NCBI GenBank assembly: GCA_965215615.1
Contig: OZ244068.1
Span: 2,356,001 to 2,420,000, forward strand
Length of the DNA: 64,000 bases
From: CBDATA01 sp965215615
GTDB taxonomy: Bacteria; Acidobacteriota; Vicinamibacteria; Marinacidobacterales; Marinacidobacteraceae
Direction of reading: 5' to 3'
Positions 42,909 through 52,651 of this stretch are shown here, in pieces (the stretch's first letter is position 1; the number at the start of each line of letters is the position of its first letter). The notes beneath the pieces were generated by a model. The model worked only from the letters and a program-made list of their open reading frames with translations, ran no database searches and had not been told where the DNA came from. Both the position numbers and the translations under genes were made by a program.

Positions 42909-43566
42909 CGCGAGCTCCCGACTCCCGGTATTTCCGGGAAAGTGCCTCGAGCGCGGAAACGTGGATCACCACCGCCTCCGCCCGCAGGATGTCGTAGCAG
43001 TGGAGGCGACGGACCGAAGCCACTTCGACCCGCTCGAGGTTGCGCGCCGAGAGCTCGAGCTCGCGGGACGGCGACTCGTCCACGATCAGGACCCGCTGCG
43101 CGCCGAGCCCCCAGCTTTCGATCCGCTTCCTGAGGTCCCGGGTGGAAGGGCGCTCGAAAGCGAGTTCACGGGTCACCCGCACCGCGCCGGCGGTCGCCCG
43201 GAGCGAAAGCGCCGACCGGCCCGCACCGCGCTGCATGCGCCCCGGCAACCGGTATCCGTAGTCCCGGGGAGTCGGGCCGAACACCGTCCCGCCACCGCGC
43301 CAAAGCGGATTGCGCCGGCTTCCCACCCGGGCGTTGCCGGTGCCTTTCTGACGCCAGGGCTTGCGGCCGCCGCCGGCGACCCGGGCCCGGTTCCGGGTGG
43401 AGTGGGTGCCTGCCCGACGCGAGGCCATGTACTGGCGGACCGCATCGTAGTGAAGCGCCGGATTCACCGGAACGCCGAACACGCCCGGATCGAGCTCCAC
43501 CTGCTCGCCTCCTGACTCCACGGAAGGGGCGACCACCGGATCGGGCTTCGGTTGGGCTTCGCTCAC
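42898..43566 (-). CDS. rplD: 50S ribosomal protein L4
   Basis: About 222 residues from GTG 43566, overlapping the rplC stop (GTGA). It has a short acidic N-terminal extension. GTHSTRNRARVAGGGRKPWR then QKGTGNARVGSRRNPLWRGG is the tunnel-lining loop, and YRLPGRMQRGAGRSALSLRA follows. In E. coli L4 represses its own operon; nothing here shows that. Confidence 0.97.
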   Translation of the reverse strand: MSEAQPKPDPVVAPSVESGGEQVELDPGVFGVPVNPALHYDAVRQYMASRRAGTHSTRNRARVAGGGRKPWRQKGTGNARVGSRRNPLWRGGGTVFGPTPRDYGYRLPGRMQRGAGRSALSLRATAGAVRVTRELAFERPSTRDLRKRIESWGLGAQRVLIVDESPSRELELSARNLERVEVASVRRLHCYDILRAEAVVIHVSALEALSRKYRESGARDAA

Positions 43567-44177
43567 GACTTCCTCACCTCGACATAGCCGCCGCGGGGTC
43601 CGGGGACCGCGCCGCGCACCAGCAGGAGGTTCTGCTCGGAATCCACGCGAACCACCCGAAGGTTCCGGACCGTGACCCGGGCATCGCCCATGTGGCCCGG
43701 CAACCGGGTTCCCGGAAGTACCCGCGACGGGGTCGCGCACATGCCGATCGCACCGGGAGCGCGGTGGAACTTGGAGCCATGGGAGCCGGGGCCGCCGCCG
43801 AAACCATGGCGGCGCATGACTCCCGCGAATCCCTTTCCCTTGCTGACTCCGCTCACCCGCACCCGTTCCTCCGGCAAAAAGAGATCCGCGCCCAGCCGGG
43901 CACCCACCTCGAAATCCTCGTCTTCGGCGGGCAGGAACTCGCGAAGCGGATACGCCGCGACCCCGGCGGAAGAGCGGCGGATGTTGGCGCGACCGCGGCG
44001 CGTGGGGCGCCCGGTCTGCTCGAGGCCGACCAGAACCGCCCGGTAACCGTCCCGTTCCTTCGTCTTCTGCTGAAGGACGACGCAGGGGCCCACCCGGATC
44101 ACGGTCACCGGAACCACCTTTCCGTCGTCGGCGAAGTGCTGGGACATCCCCAGCTTCACTCCCAGCAAGCCGTTCAT
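43563..44177 (-). CDS. rplC: 50S ribosomal protein L3
   Basis: 204 residues from ATG 44177. NGLLGVKLGMSQHFADDGKV, then VSGVSKGKGFAGVMRRHGFG and GPGSHGSKFHRAPGAIGMCA are conserved, followed by PGHMGDARVTVRNLRVV. Early assembly protein of the 50S. Confidence 0.97.
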   Translation of the reverse strand: MNGLLGVKLGMSQHFADDGKVVPVTVIRVGPCVVLQQKTKERDGYRAVLVGLEQTGRPTRRGRANIRRSSAGVAAYPLREFLPAEDEDFEVGARLGADLFLPEERVRVSGVSKGKGFAGVMRRHGFGGGPGSHGSKFHRAPGAIGMCATPSRVLPGTRLPGHMGDARVTVRNLRVVRVDSEQNLLLVRGAVPGPRGGYVEVRKS

Positions 44178-44193
44178 GGAATCCCCCTTCGCC

Positions 44194-44532
44194 CTACTTC
44201 CCGGAAGGCCCCGCTTCTTCGCCCACCATCGCCTTGATCTCCACGTGGACACCGGAAGGCAAGTCCAGACGGGAGAGCGCATCCACGGTGGTAGGTGTCG
44301 AACCCAGAATGTCGAGCAGGCGCTTGTGGGTGCGCATCTCGAACTGCTCGCGGGACTTCTTGTCCACGTGCGGAGATCGCAACACCGTATAGCGGTTCTT
44401 CATCGTGGGCAGGGGAATCGGGCCGGCCACCGTCGCCCCGGTTCGCCGCGCGGTCTCCACGATCTCGGAGACCGACTGGTCCAGCAGGCGATGGTCGAAC
44501 GCCTTGAGCCGAATCCGGATCTTCTCGCTCAT
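44194..44532 (-). CDS. rpsJ: 30S ribosomal protein S10
   Basis: 112 residues, about ten more than usual at the C-terminus. KIRIRLKAFDHRLLDQSVSE, then GPIPLPTMKNRYTVLRSPHV and DKKSREQFEMRTHKRLLDIL are diagnostic. Also the NusE factor for antitermination. Directly downstream of fusA; tuf is absent between them. Confidence 0.98.
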   Translation of the reverse strand: MSEKIRIRLKAFDHRLLDQSVSEIVETARRTGATVAGPIPLPTMKNRYTVLRSPHVDKKSREQFEMRTHKRLLDILGSTPTTVDALSRLDLPSGVHVEIKAMVGEEAGPSGK

Positions 44533-44607
44533 GCGGCGCGCTCCCGCTTTCCCGTTCGCGTCCGTGGGTGCGCCGTCTGCATCGTGGTTTTTCTCCGTCG
44601 CCTGCCT

Positions 44608-46677
<2,070 letters not shown>

Positions 46678-46782
46678 GGCTGCGGAAGGACACTCGATTC
46701 AGTTGTCGGCGGTGGGGGAAGAGCTTCGGTGGCAAGCCACGAAAACCCGGCCGCTGTTGACGTTTCTCGTGACTCGACCCTC

Positions 46783-47253
46783 CTACCAGCGGTGATGGGC
46801 GAACGCCTTGTTCGCCTCGGCCATCTTGTGGGTGTCTTCCCGTTTCTTCACCGCGCCGCCACGGTTGTGGTACGCGTCGAGGAGCTCGCCCGCCAGTTTT
46901 TCGGCCATCGTTTTTTCCGTGCGCCTTCGGGCGTAGCTCACGATCCAGCGGAGCGAGAGGGACGTACGCCGCTCGGGGCGCACCTCGAACGGCACCTGGA
47001 CGTTCGTACCTCCCTTGCGCCTGCTCTTGACTTCCAGGGTGGGCTGCACGTTTTCGACCGCGCGCCGGAAGACGGCGAGCGGCTCGCTGTCGGTCCGTTC
47101 CTTGATGCGGTCGAAGGCTCCATAGACGATGTTCTCGGCCCGCGCCTTCTTGCCGTCCAGCATCACCTTGTTCACGAACGAGGAGACGAGGACGCTCTGG
47201 TGACGGGGATCCGGGGCCGGCTGGCGCTTCTTGACATCACGACGGCGAGACAT
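46783..47253 (-). CDS. rpsG: 30S ribosomal protein S7
   Basis: 156 residues. MSRRRDVKKRQPAPDPRHQS, then LVSSFVNKVMLDGKKARAEN, RKGGTNVQVPFEVRPERRTS and GGAVKKREDTHKMAEANKAF are standard S7. Nucleates the 30S head. A 105-bp gap separates it from fusA. Confidence 0.98.
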   Translation of the reverse strand: MSRRRDVKKRQPAPDPRHQSVLVSSFVNKVMLDGKKARAENIVYGAFDRIKERTDSEPLAVFRRAVENVQPTLEVKSRRKGGTNVQVPFEVRPERRTSLSLRWIVSYARRRTEKTMAEKLAGELLDAYHNRGGAVKKREDTHKMAEANKAFAHHRW

Positions 47254-47286
47254 GACTCGATCCTTCTCTCAACCCTTGATGCGCGA

Positions 47287-47661
<375 letters not shown>

Positions 47662-47845
47662 GAAGCGGGAAAACTCGGTCTTTGGGAAGAAAGCGAAGGG
47701 GAAAACGATTCCCGCGCAGCAGACACCCGAACCAGAACCCCCGGGAGGCAAGCCTTCGGGAACGGCAGGAATCACTCGACCCCGGCGGGGCCGACGCGGC
47801 AATACGGGAAGAAACCGGAACGGCAAGCGCCGGATCGGACGGAGG

Positions 47846-47875
47846 ATTCTAGGCTCGCACGCCTCCGGGTGTCAA
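47846..47875 (-). promoter_or_regulatory. Sigma70-type promoter for the rpsL operon
   Basis: On the minus strand TTGACA (47875-47870) is followed after 18 bases by TAGAAT (47851-47846): a perfect -35 box and a five-of-six -10 box. Transcription should begin near 47839, leaving an untranslated leader of about 180 nt before rpsL. Confidence 0.8.
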
Positions 47876-47934
47876 CTACCCATCGCACGATCCGCGAGCT
47901 ACGACTCCGGGGATGAAAGTAGTAGAGTAGCAGG

Positions 47935-48219
47935 ATGTCTCCTCAAACCGTGCTTCACCCCGTCTCGCTTCAGGAGGCGAATCAGAATTTTTCCCGCCTC
48001 ATCAGGGAAGCGGAGCTCGGCAAGGGGTTCGTGGTCACCCGTCGCGGCCGCCCGGTTGCACGGATCCTGCCGAACGACGAGGCACGGACGCGGAATCCAC
48101 GGTGGATCGCAGCCTTCGAACGAATGAACGCGAGGCTTCGCGAGGGAGCGCCACTCGGCGGCCTGAAAATCGAAGAACGCGATGAGCTTCACGGCCGCGA
48201 GCCCTTCGAGACGAAGTGA
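47935..48219 (+). CDS. Phd/YefM-family antitoxin
   Basis: 94 residues. VSLQEANQNFSRLIREAELG and GFVVTRRGRPVARILPNDE are the Phd/YefM DNA-binding N-terminus; the C-terminal half (MNARLREGAPLGGLKIEERD) would wrap the toxin. It neutralises the PIN toxin encoded next and probably autorepresses. Its ATG lies about 60 bp from the divergent rpsL promoter. Confidence 0.88.
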   Translation: MSPQTVLHPVSLQEANQNFSRLIREAELGKGFVVTRRGRPVARILPNDEARTRNPRWIAAFERMNARLREGAPLGGLKIEERDELHGREPFETK

Positions 48220-48686
48220 TTCCGAAGAGCGTGGATCGGCGCTTTTCCCTGGATTCCAACGTTCTCGTGTATGCCGTGGACCGGGATGCGAATGCGAACC
48301 GGCGGGGGCTCGCGCTCGCACTCATGGCGCGAGCGGCGATGTCGGACTGTGTTCTGACCCTGCAGTCCCTTGCCGAATTCTTCGCCGCGACCACGCGGAA
48401 ACGCCTGCTGCGGCCTGAGGATGCGAGCGCCTTCGTTGGCGACTGGCTCGCCGTGTTTCCCGTCGTTCCGAATGCCGCGGAGGATCTCGTGGATGCCATG
48501 GAAGCGCGGGAGCGTTTTCCGATTTCCTTTTGGGAAGCGATGCTCTGGGCCACAGTCCGGAGAGCTGGCTGTTCGGCCATCCTCAGCGAGGACTTTCAGG
48601 ATGGCCGCTCGCTCCATGGTGTGCAGTTCCTGAACCCTTTTCTCCCGGAGAACGAGGAGCACATCGAACGTCTGCTCGACACCTGA
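48216..48686 (+). CDS. PIN-domain toxin (VapC-like ribonuclease)
   Basis: 156 residues, GTG start overlapping the antitoxin stop (GTGA). Metal-binding acidic residues are visible in FSLDSNVLVYAVDRD, LTLQSLAEFFAATTRK, ISFWEAMLWATVRRAG and AILSEDFQDGRSLHGVQFLN. Typical of PIN toxins that cleave tRNA or rRNA. All catalytic positions are intact, so the pair is probably functional. Confidence 0.9.
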   Translation: MIPKSVDRRFSLDSNVLVYAVDRDANANRRGLALALMARAAMSDCVLTLQSLAEFFAATTRKRLLRPEDASAFVGDWLAVFPVVPNAAEDLVDAMEARERFPISFWEAMLWATVRRAGCSAILSEDFQDGRSLHGVQFLNPFLPENEEHIERLLDT

Positions 48687-48706
48687 CAGGGCTCCCGGTT
48701 GACGGC

Positions 48707-50299
48707 CTACATCCCCCAGACGGTGATCGTCTTCCCCTCGTAATCCTCGTCGCACCGGTAGATCTTCTCTTCCCACGACTTCTCCGGATCCCGGTCGAAG
48801 ACCACCAGGTGCCCGATCCGGGAACCCAGCCGCTCGAGATAGCCCGCCGTCTGGCGCAAGCCCTCCGCGATCGCGTGGTCCTTTCCCCTGTGCGCTCTCT
48901 TGTCCGCGACCTTGCATTCCACGACGAACCGGTCCTCCGCCTCGCCCCGCGGCCACGCGATCAAAAGGTCCATCCGCCCCCGCCCGATCCCGTACTCCCG
49001 CTCCAGCCGGCCGCCACCGTTCACGATTCGGTGCAGGAACCCCTGAAGGATCAACTGCGGACCCGCTTCCGCGTAGTCGAACCGCCCCGCCCAGTGCTCG
49101 CTGTGCTCCCGGAAGAACTCCTGGAATGATCCCATCAGCTTCTCCAGCAGCAACCCACCATCCGGACCCACGTACCACGCCGTGTCCTCCGTCAGCCCCT
49201 CTTCCATCGCGTTCGTGAGTTCCCGGGGGATCACTTCCGCGTAGATCGGGTTGGCGATCCGGATCGGCGCGTCCCGGGCGATGAGCCCCAGATCCCGCGT
49301 GTATTCGATGTCCTGGCTCGTCGCGTCGTATCCCGCCGTCCCGCTCAGGATCGGCTCGATCACCCGGCGCACCCAGCCCTCGCGGAGCTTTACCGCCAAC
49401 TGCCCGAGATGCGTCTCCCGCCGCCGGATCAGCCGCTCGCGGGCATCCCGGATGTCGGCTGCGGTGATCGTCCGCGAGCGATCCCGCCCCGGCTTGTGCC
49501 GGAAGCAGGCGTCATGGGCCAAGGCGTTCACGAGCCACGGCTGGCCCTGGGTATGGCTCCACACCATTTCCAGTGCTTCTTCGTCGAAGCGCTGGCCGGT
49601 CTCCTCCGTGTGCTGGCCGAGCAGCTCCCGGACTTCCGCTTCGTCGAAGTCGCCGAGCCGCAACGACTCCGCCTTGATGTTGAACGGGCTTCCCGCCACT
49701 CCGGGTGCCCGGTAATCCCGCACATCGCGAAGACCGCACAGGACCACGGACTGCGGGAAGCGTTTCGGGCGCTGCTCGTAACCGAGCCGCAACTGGCTCA
49801 ACAGCGAAAGGAGCGCGTTCCCCGTGAGGGTGTCCACTTCGTCCAGGAAGAGCACAAGGGGACTCGGAGCGGCTGCCGCCCAGCGCCCCAGGACCGCCCG
49901 CAGCGCACGATCCGGACCCGCAGTAGCCAGGGTTTCCGGCCAGGAACGCTCTACCAGCTCGTCGCCCAGGGTGTCTTCCGCCCGTACCCCGATCTCGCCG
50001 AGGACACTCCGCATCGCCCGCTCCACGTCCCCGTTCGCGGTCCGACCAGCTTCGAGGCTCGCGTACACGCAGCGGAAATCCCCGACGGAACCCGAGTTCA
50101 GCAGGTCGCGGAGCGCGAGCAGCGTGGAAGTCTTTCCGGTCTGTCGCGGCGCGTGGAGAATGAAGTACTTCTTGCCCCGAATCAGCCCGAGAACCTCTTC
50201 CAGCTCCAGCCGATCCAGCGGCGAGATGCAGTAGTGCTCCCCCGGCTCGACCGGGCCCACCGTGTTGAAAGACCGCATCGCGCCGGAGTATCGCACCAT
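48707..50299 (-). CDS. AAA ATPase with C-terminal PD-(D/E)XK nuclease domain
   Basis: About 530 residues from ATG 50299, where GAGGGG lies 6 bases upstream; ATG 50278 is also possible. Walker A HAPRQTGKTSTLLAL and Walker B PLVLFLDEVDTL, then sensor region SVVLCGLRDVRDYR and lid HTQGQPWLVNALAHDACF define the ATPase half. A winged-helix-like middle follows (ILSGTAGYDATSQDIEYTRD). The C-terminus has GRGRMDLLIAW and EDRFVVECKVADKR, giving the D...E-x-K nuclease signature. Such AAA/PDDEXK_9-type proteins are widespread and poorly characterised. Its promoter region is part of the inverted duplication upstream. Confidence 0.85.
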   Translation of the reverse strand: MVRYSGAMRSFNTVGPVEPGEHYCISPLDRLELEEVLGLIRGKKYFILHAPRQTGKTSTLLALRDLLNSGSVGDFRCVYASLEAGRTANGDVERAMRSVLGEIGVRAEDTLGDELVERSWPETLATAGPDRALRAVLGRWAAAAPSPLVLFLDEVDTLTGNALLSLLSQLRLGYEQRPKRFPQSVVLCGLRDVRDYRAPGVAGSPFNIKAESLRLGDFDEAEVRELLGQHTEETGQRFDEEALEMVWSHTQGQPWLVNALAHDACFRHKPGRDRSRTITAADIRDARERLIRRRETHLGQLAVKLREGWVRRVIEPILSGTAGYDATSQDIEYTRDLGLIARDAPIRIANPIYAEVIPRELTNAMEEGLTEDTAWYVGPDGGLLLEKLMGSFQEFFREHSEHWAGRFDYAEAGPQLILQGFLHRIVNGGGRLEREYGIGRGRMDLLIAWPRGEAEDRFVVECKVADKRAHRGKDHAIAEGLRQTAGYLERLGSRIGHLVVFDRDPEKSWEEKIYRCDEDYEGKTITVWGM

Positions 50300-50398
50300 G
50301 CGAAGCCCCTCGTCACAGTGACCGGAAGAACCGGTTTTCCACATTTTCGAGAAATTTCGGTCACGACGCACCAAAACCCTCCGTTTCTGCGTCTTAAC

Positions 50399-50418
50399 TT
50401 GCATGGCCAATCATGCAA
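50399..50418. promoter_or_regulatory. Palindrome TTGCATG-N6-CATGCAA in arm A
   Basis: Perfect 7-bp arms around six bases, in the gap between the divergent ATPase and coiled-coil genes. The equivalent place in arm B holds the same palindrome with 8-bp arms. It resembles an operator for a dimeric regulator. Confidence 0.65.
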
Positions 50419-50450
50419 CCCACTCCGAATCCACCCTGACGGAAACGCCT

Positions 50451-50480
50451 TTGTCCGGAACCCGCTCCGGCTCCTATACT
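50451..50480 (+). promoter_or_regulatory. Promoter for arm A coiled-coil gene
   Basis: TTGTCC (50451-50456), 18-bp spacer, TATACT (50475-50480). The same boxes and spacer recur in arm B. Leads into the GTG start at 50502. Confidence 0.7.
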
Positions 50481-50501
50481 GACACCGGCGAAGGACGAAC
50501 A

Positions 50502-50951
50502 GTGAAAAGCGTGGAAACCGGAAGCGAGAGCCCCGGTCTGATGGCGAGACACCGGGACGCGCTGCTCGTGGCCCTCGTGACGGCTCTCGTGACGATCTTC
50601 ACCGCCACCCTCGGCACAGTCGCTTACAACTTCAACTCGGTCAACCAGAGCTTGCTCGCCATGAAGGACCAGATCGGGGACCTCGAAGCCGGGATGCTTC
50701 GAACCATCAACTCGGAGGTCGGAAAGCTCCGGGCCGAGATGCGCGAGGAGGTCGGTCAACTCTCCGAGCGGGTCAATCGGATCGAGGAGCGGGTCAATCG
50801 GATCGAGGAGCGGGTCAATCGGATCGAGGAGCGGGTTAGCCGGGTTGAAGAGCGACTTACCAGGATCGAAGAGCGACTTACCAGGATCGAGGACATCCTG
50901 CTGGATCGACTGCCGCCCCGTGGCGAAGCGGCTGCGCCCGCGAGTTCCTGA
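50502..50951 (+). CDS. Membrane-anchored coiled-coil protein (arm A)
   Basis: 149 residues from GTG 50502 (AAGGA upstream), or 136 from the in-frame ATG 50541 shared with the arm B copy. One membrane helix (LLVALVTALVTIFTATLGTV), a linker, then a coiled coil built of 7-residue repeats (RVNRIEE, RVSRVEE, RLTRIEE), ending LDRLPPRGEAAAPASS. Resembles small TM/coiled-coil proteins of unknown function. A frame from ATG 50403 exists but starts upstream of the promoter. Paralogue of 51765-52109. Confidence 0.75.
   Translation: MKSVETGSESPGLMARHRDALLVALVTALVTIFTATLGTVAYNFNSVNQSLLAMKDQIGDLEAGMLRTINSEVGKLRAEMREEVGQLSERVNRIEERVNRIEERVNRIEERVSRVEERLTRIEERLTRIEDILLDRLPPRGEAAAPASS
50769..50894 (+). repeat. 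Six 21-bp in-frame heptad repeats
   Basis: Three identical units (50769-50831) followed by three diverged ones (50832-50894), each encoding one coiled-coil heptad. Unit number differs between the two arms, consistent with expansion by slippage. Confidence 0.9.
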
Positions 50952-50988
50952 GCCGGCTCCGCACGGCCGGCGAGTCTGGTCAGAAGCC

Positions 50989-51681
50989 CTACCGTGGCTT
51001 TCGTCGAGGCTTGTAGAGAAAGGCATCGAGCAGGGCGACCCGCATCCCCCAGGCCTCCTCTTCGAGATCGCTGCCGAATTCGGGCGGGCATTCGGAGAAC
51101 CAGCACTGCCGGTGGATGCCCCGAAGCAGCTTCCCGTAGGAGTTTTCGCCGGGAGGATCGTCGGACACCGGGACGGCGTAGCCAGCGAGCGCCCATTCCG
51201 AAGCGCCGTTCACCGAAACACACCGGTCGGGGCGGGCGAGGGCCAGCAGGCGGGTAGCGCGGGCCGCCGCGATTCCGGGGAGGGCGGTGAGCCCCGCGTA
51301 GGCGGCGGCGGCGACTTCGAGGAAGCCGTCGTCTTCCGCATGGATGACCGACTTGACGGTGCTCTCGATCTGGTCGCGGATACCCGGGTTTCCGAAGACG
51401 GCCTTGGGCGCGGTGTGGTACGTGTTGCCGAGGAGCGCCCAGTTCTCGTCGCGTTTCCTGGCGCACCCGAGCAGGCGCCTTTGTTGTTCCTTGTCGAAAG
51501 TGGACCAGTCCTCGCGAAGGAGCGGACGGAGCTTCCGGATCACGCCGACCCAGCTATGGCCCGGCGGAAAGACCGAGAACCGGTACGGGCCTTCTTCCCA
51601 GAAGGCATCGCACCGCTGGAGGGACTGCCAGTAATCGGCCCAGCCCTCATCGCACGGGGCTGATGGACAGCTCATGTGCAT
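50989..51681 (-). CDS. Unknown protein with helix-hairpin-helix-like motif
   Basis: 230 residues (start ATG 51681 or 51675). Not recognised with certainty. It is soluble, with many Trp/Arg residues in the first half, and at residues 131-148 has LTALPGIAAARATRLLAL, followed by ARPDRCVSVNGASEWALAG. That is the L-P-G-x3-A/K helix-hairpin-helix pattern of DNA-binding and glycosylase-like proteins. Upstream, YHTAPKAVFGNPGIRDQIES and a predicted helical run lead into it. It lies between the two inverted arms and could be cotranscribed with the arm B gene 83 bp upstream. A DNA-binding role is inference. Confidence 0.65.
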   Translation of the reverse strand: MHMSCPSAPCDEGWADYWQSLQRCDAFWEEGPYRFSVFPPGHSWVGVIRKLRPLLREDWSTFDKEQQRRLLGCARKRDENWALLGNTYHTAPKAVFGNPGIRDQIESTVKSVIHAEDDGFLEVAAAAYAGLTALPGIAAARATRLLALARPDRCVSVNGASEWALAGYAVPVSDDPPGENSYGKLLRGIHRQCWFSECPPEFGSDLEEEAWGMRVALLDAFLYKPRRKPR

Positions 51682-51764
51682 TGCGGTTGCCCGGAACTCC
51701 CTCTACGCGGCTGCGGGGAGAAGCGCAGGCTCTCGACGAGACTTGTCGGCCATGCGGAGCCGGT

Positions 51765-52109
51765 TCAGGGACTCGCGGGTGCAGCCGCTTCGTCTCGGGG
51801 CGGCAGCCGATCCAGCAGGATGGCCAGAGTGGCTTCGATTCCGATGAGCCGCTCCTCGACTCGGGTGAGCCGCTCTTCGACATGGGTGACTCGCGCCTCG
51901 ATATGAGTGAACCGTTCCTCGAGCCGGGTGACCCGCTCGGAGACTTGACCGATCTCCTCATGCATCTCGGCTCGAAGACCCCCGATCCGCTCCTCCATGG
52001 TGAGCAGACTCTGGTTGACCGAGATGAAGCCGTAGGCGGACGCGCCGATCACAGCGGCGAAGGTCGTCACGAGAGCCGCCACAAGCAGCGTGTCCCGGTG
52101 TCTCGCCAT
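51765..52109 (-). CDS. Membrane-anchored coiled-coil protein (arm B)
   Basis: 114 residues from ATG 52109. MARHRDTLLVAALVTTFAAV opens a membrane helix, followed by about five coiled-coil heptads (RVTRLEE, RVTHVEE, RLTRVEE) and LDRLPPRDEAAAPASP. It lacks the linker of about 16 residues seen in the arm A copy. A GTG at 52135 equivalent to the arm A start opens an 8-codon frame that ends in TGA overlapping this ATG, so translation may depend on reinitiation or use the ATG directly. Confidence 0.72.
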   Translation of the reverse strand: MARHRDTLLVAALVTTFAAVIGASAYGFISVNQSLLTMEERIGGLRAEMHEEIGQVSERVTRLEERFTHIEARVTHVEERLTRVEERLIGIEATLAILLDRLPPRDEAAAPASP

Positions 52110-52156
52110 CAGACCGGGGTTTCCGCGCTTTTCACTGCTCGCCCTTCGCTGGCTTC

Positions 52157-52186
52157 AGTATAGGGGCCGGAGCGGGTTCCGGGCAA
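52157..52186 (-). promoter_or_regulatory. Promoter for arm B coiled-coil gene
   Basis: Minus strand TTGCCC (52186-52181), 18-bp spacer, TATACT (52162-52157). Same layout as in arm A with two substitutions in or near the -35 and spacer. Confidence 0.65.
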
Positions 52187-52219
52187 AGGCGTTTCCGCCA
52201 GGGTGGATTCGGGTTGGAT

Positions 52220-52239
52220 TGCATGGTTCGCCATGCAAG
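52220..52239. promoter_or_regulatory. Palindrome TTGCATGG-N4-CCATGCAA in arm B
   Basis: Perfect 8-bp arms with a TTCG loop, the counterpart of 50399-50418. The core TTGCATG/CATGCAA is kept while the central bases differ, which is the pattern expected of a protein-binding dyad. Confidence 0.65.
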
Positions 52240-52317
52240 TCAAGACGCAAAAACGGAGGGTTTTGGTGCGTGGTGGCCGAAATTTCCCGAAAAATGTGGA
52301 AAACCGGCTCCCGACGG

Positions 52318-52596
52318 GGCATGGTGCGAAGGATCACACGACCCGGGGAAGTCGTGGAATGGAAAGACGCACGATTACCCCGTTTTTCGAGTTTTCCGGG
52401 GAGCGCGAAGTCAAGATCGGGTACATCGGACCACACCTGCCACTCTGATGCTTCGATTGAAATCGGAGGAGATGGAGTGGAAGCAGACGCGGGAGAGTTG
52501 AGTCAAGGGCAGGCATTCCTGTGAGCACCGCGTAGATCCACTCCTCCCCTGGACGCGTCGGGGTTCGGTGCCTGCGCGTGTCCCACAAACGCGAAG
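52318..52596. other. Non-coding stretch, no gene recognised
   Basis: Between arm B and the lipoprotein terminator. An open frame crosses it on the plus strand (to 52524) but its residues match nothing known, it begins inside the antisense of the arm B gene and it lacks a ribosome binding site. ATGGTGCGA at 52321 may be the relic of a lost ATPase gene start. Confidence 0.5.
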
Positions 52597-52624
52597 AACC
52601 CCGGGGCCGGCTGGCCCCGGGGTT
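52597..52624 (-). terminator. Rho-independent terminator of the lipoprotein gene
   Basis: AACCCCGGGGCC and its exact complement GGCCCCGGGGTT form a 12-bp stem around a 4-base loop, 28 bp past the stop codon, followed on the minus strand by TTCTTCG. Confidence 0.8.
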
Positions 52625-52651
52625 CATGGTGGAACCGATTCGGCTAGCGAA

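Larger units (their letters stand above)
50327..50981. repeat. Inverted duplication, arm A
   Basis: This arm matches 51735-52312 in opposite orientation. In order it holds a block of about 80 bp (about 90% identical by eye to the other arm), a palindrome, a promoter and a coiled-coil membrane protein gene. The coding middle is less conserved than the non-coding flanks. The two arms point inward and enclose one gene at 50989-51681. Confidence 0.85.
51735..52312. repeat. Inverted duplication, arm B
   Basis: Matches arm A in opposite orientation. Non-coding parts (promoter and 80-bp block) are close to 90% identical, the coding part less. The conservation reaches ATGGTGCGA at 52321, the same start-codon context as the ATPase gene has beside arm A, but no ATPase follows here. 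Confidence 0.85.

Noticed and set aside
50300..50410. N-terminal extension of the ATPase (reading MQVKTQKRRVLVRR)
   Set aside because: The homologous block in arm B has a one-base A-run difference that breaks the frame, so it is not a conserved coding region; ATG 50299 has a good ribosome binding site.
52090..52524. Plus-strand open frame of 144 codons
   Set aside because: Starts in antisense of the arm B gene, has no ribosome binding site and no recognisable sequence.
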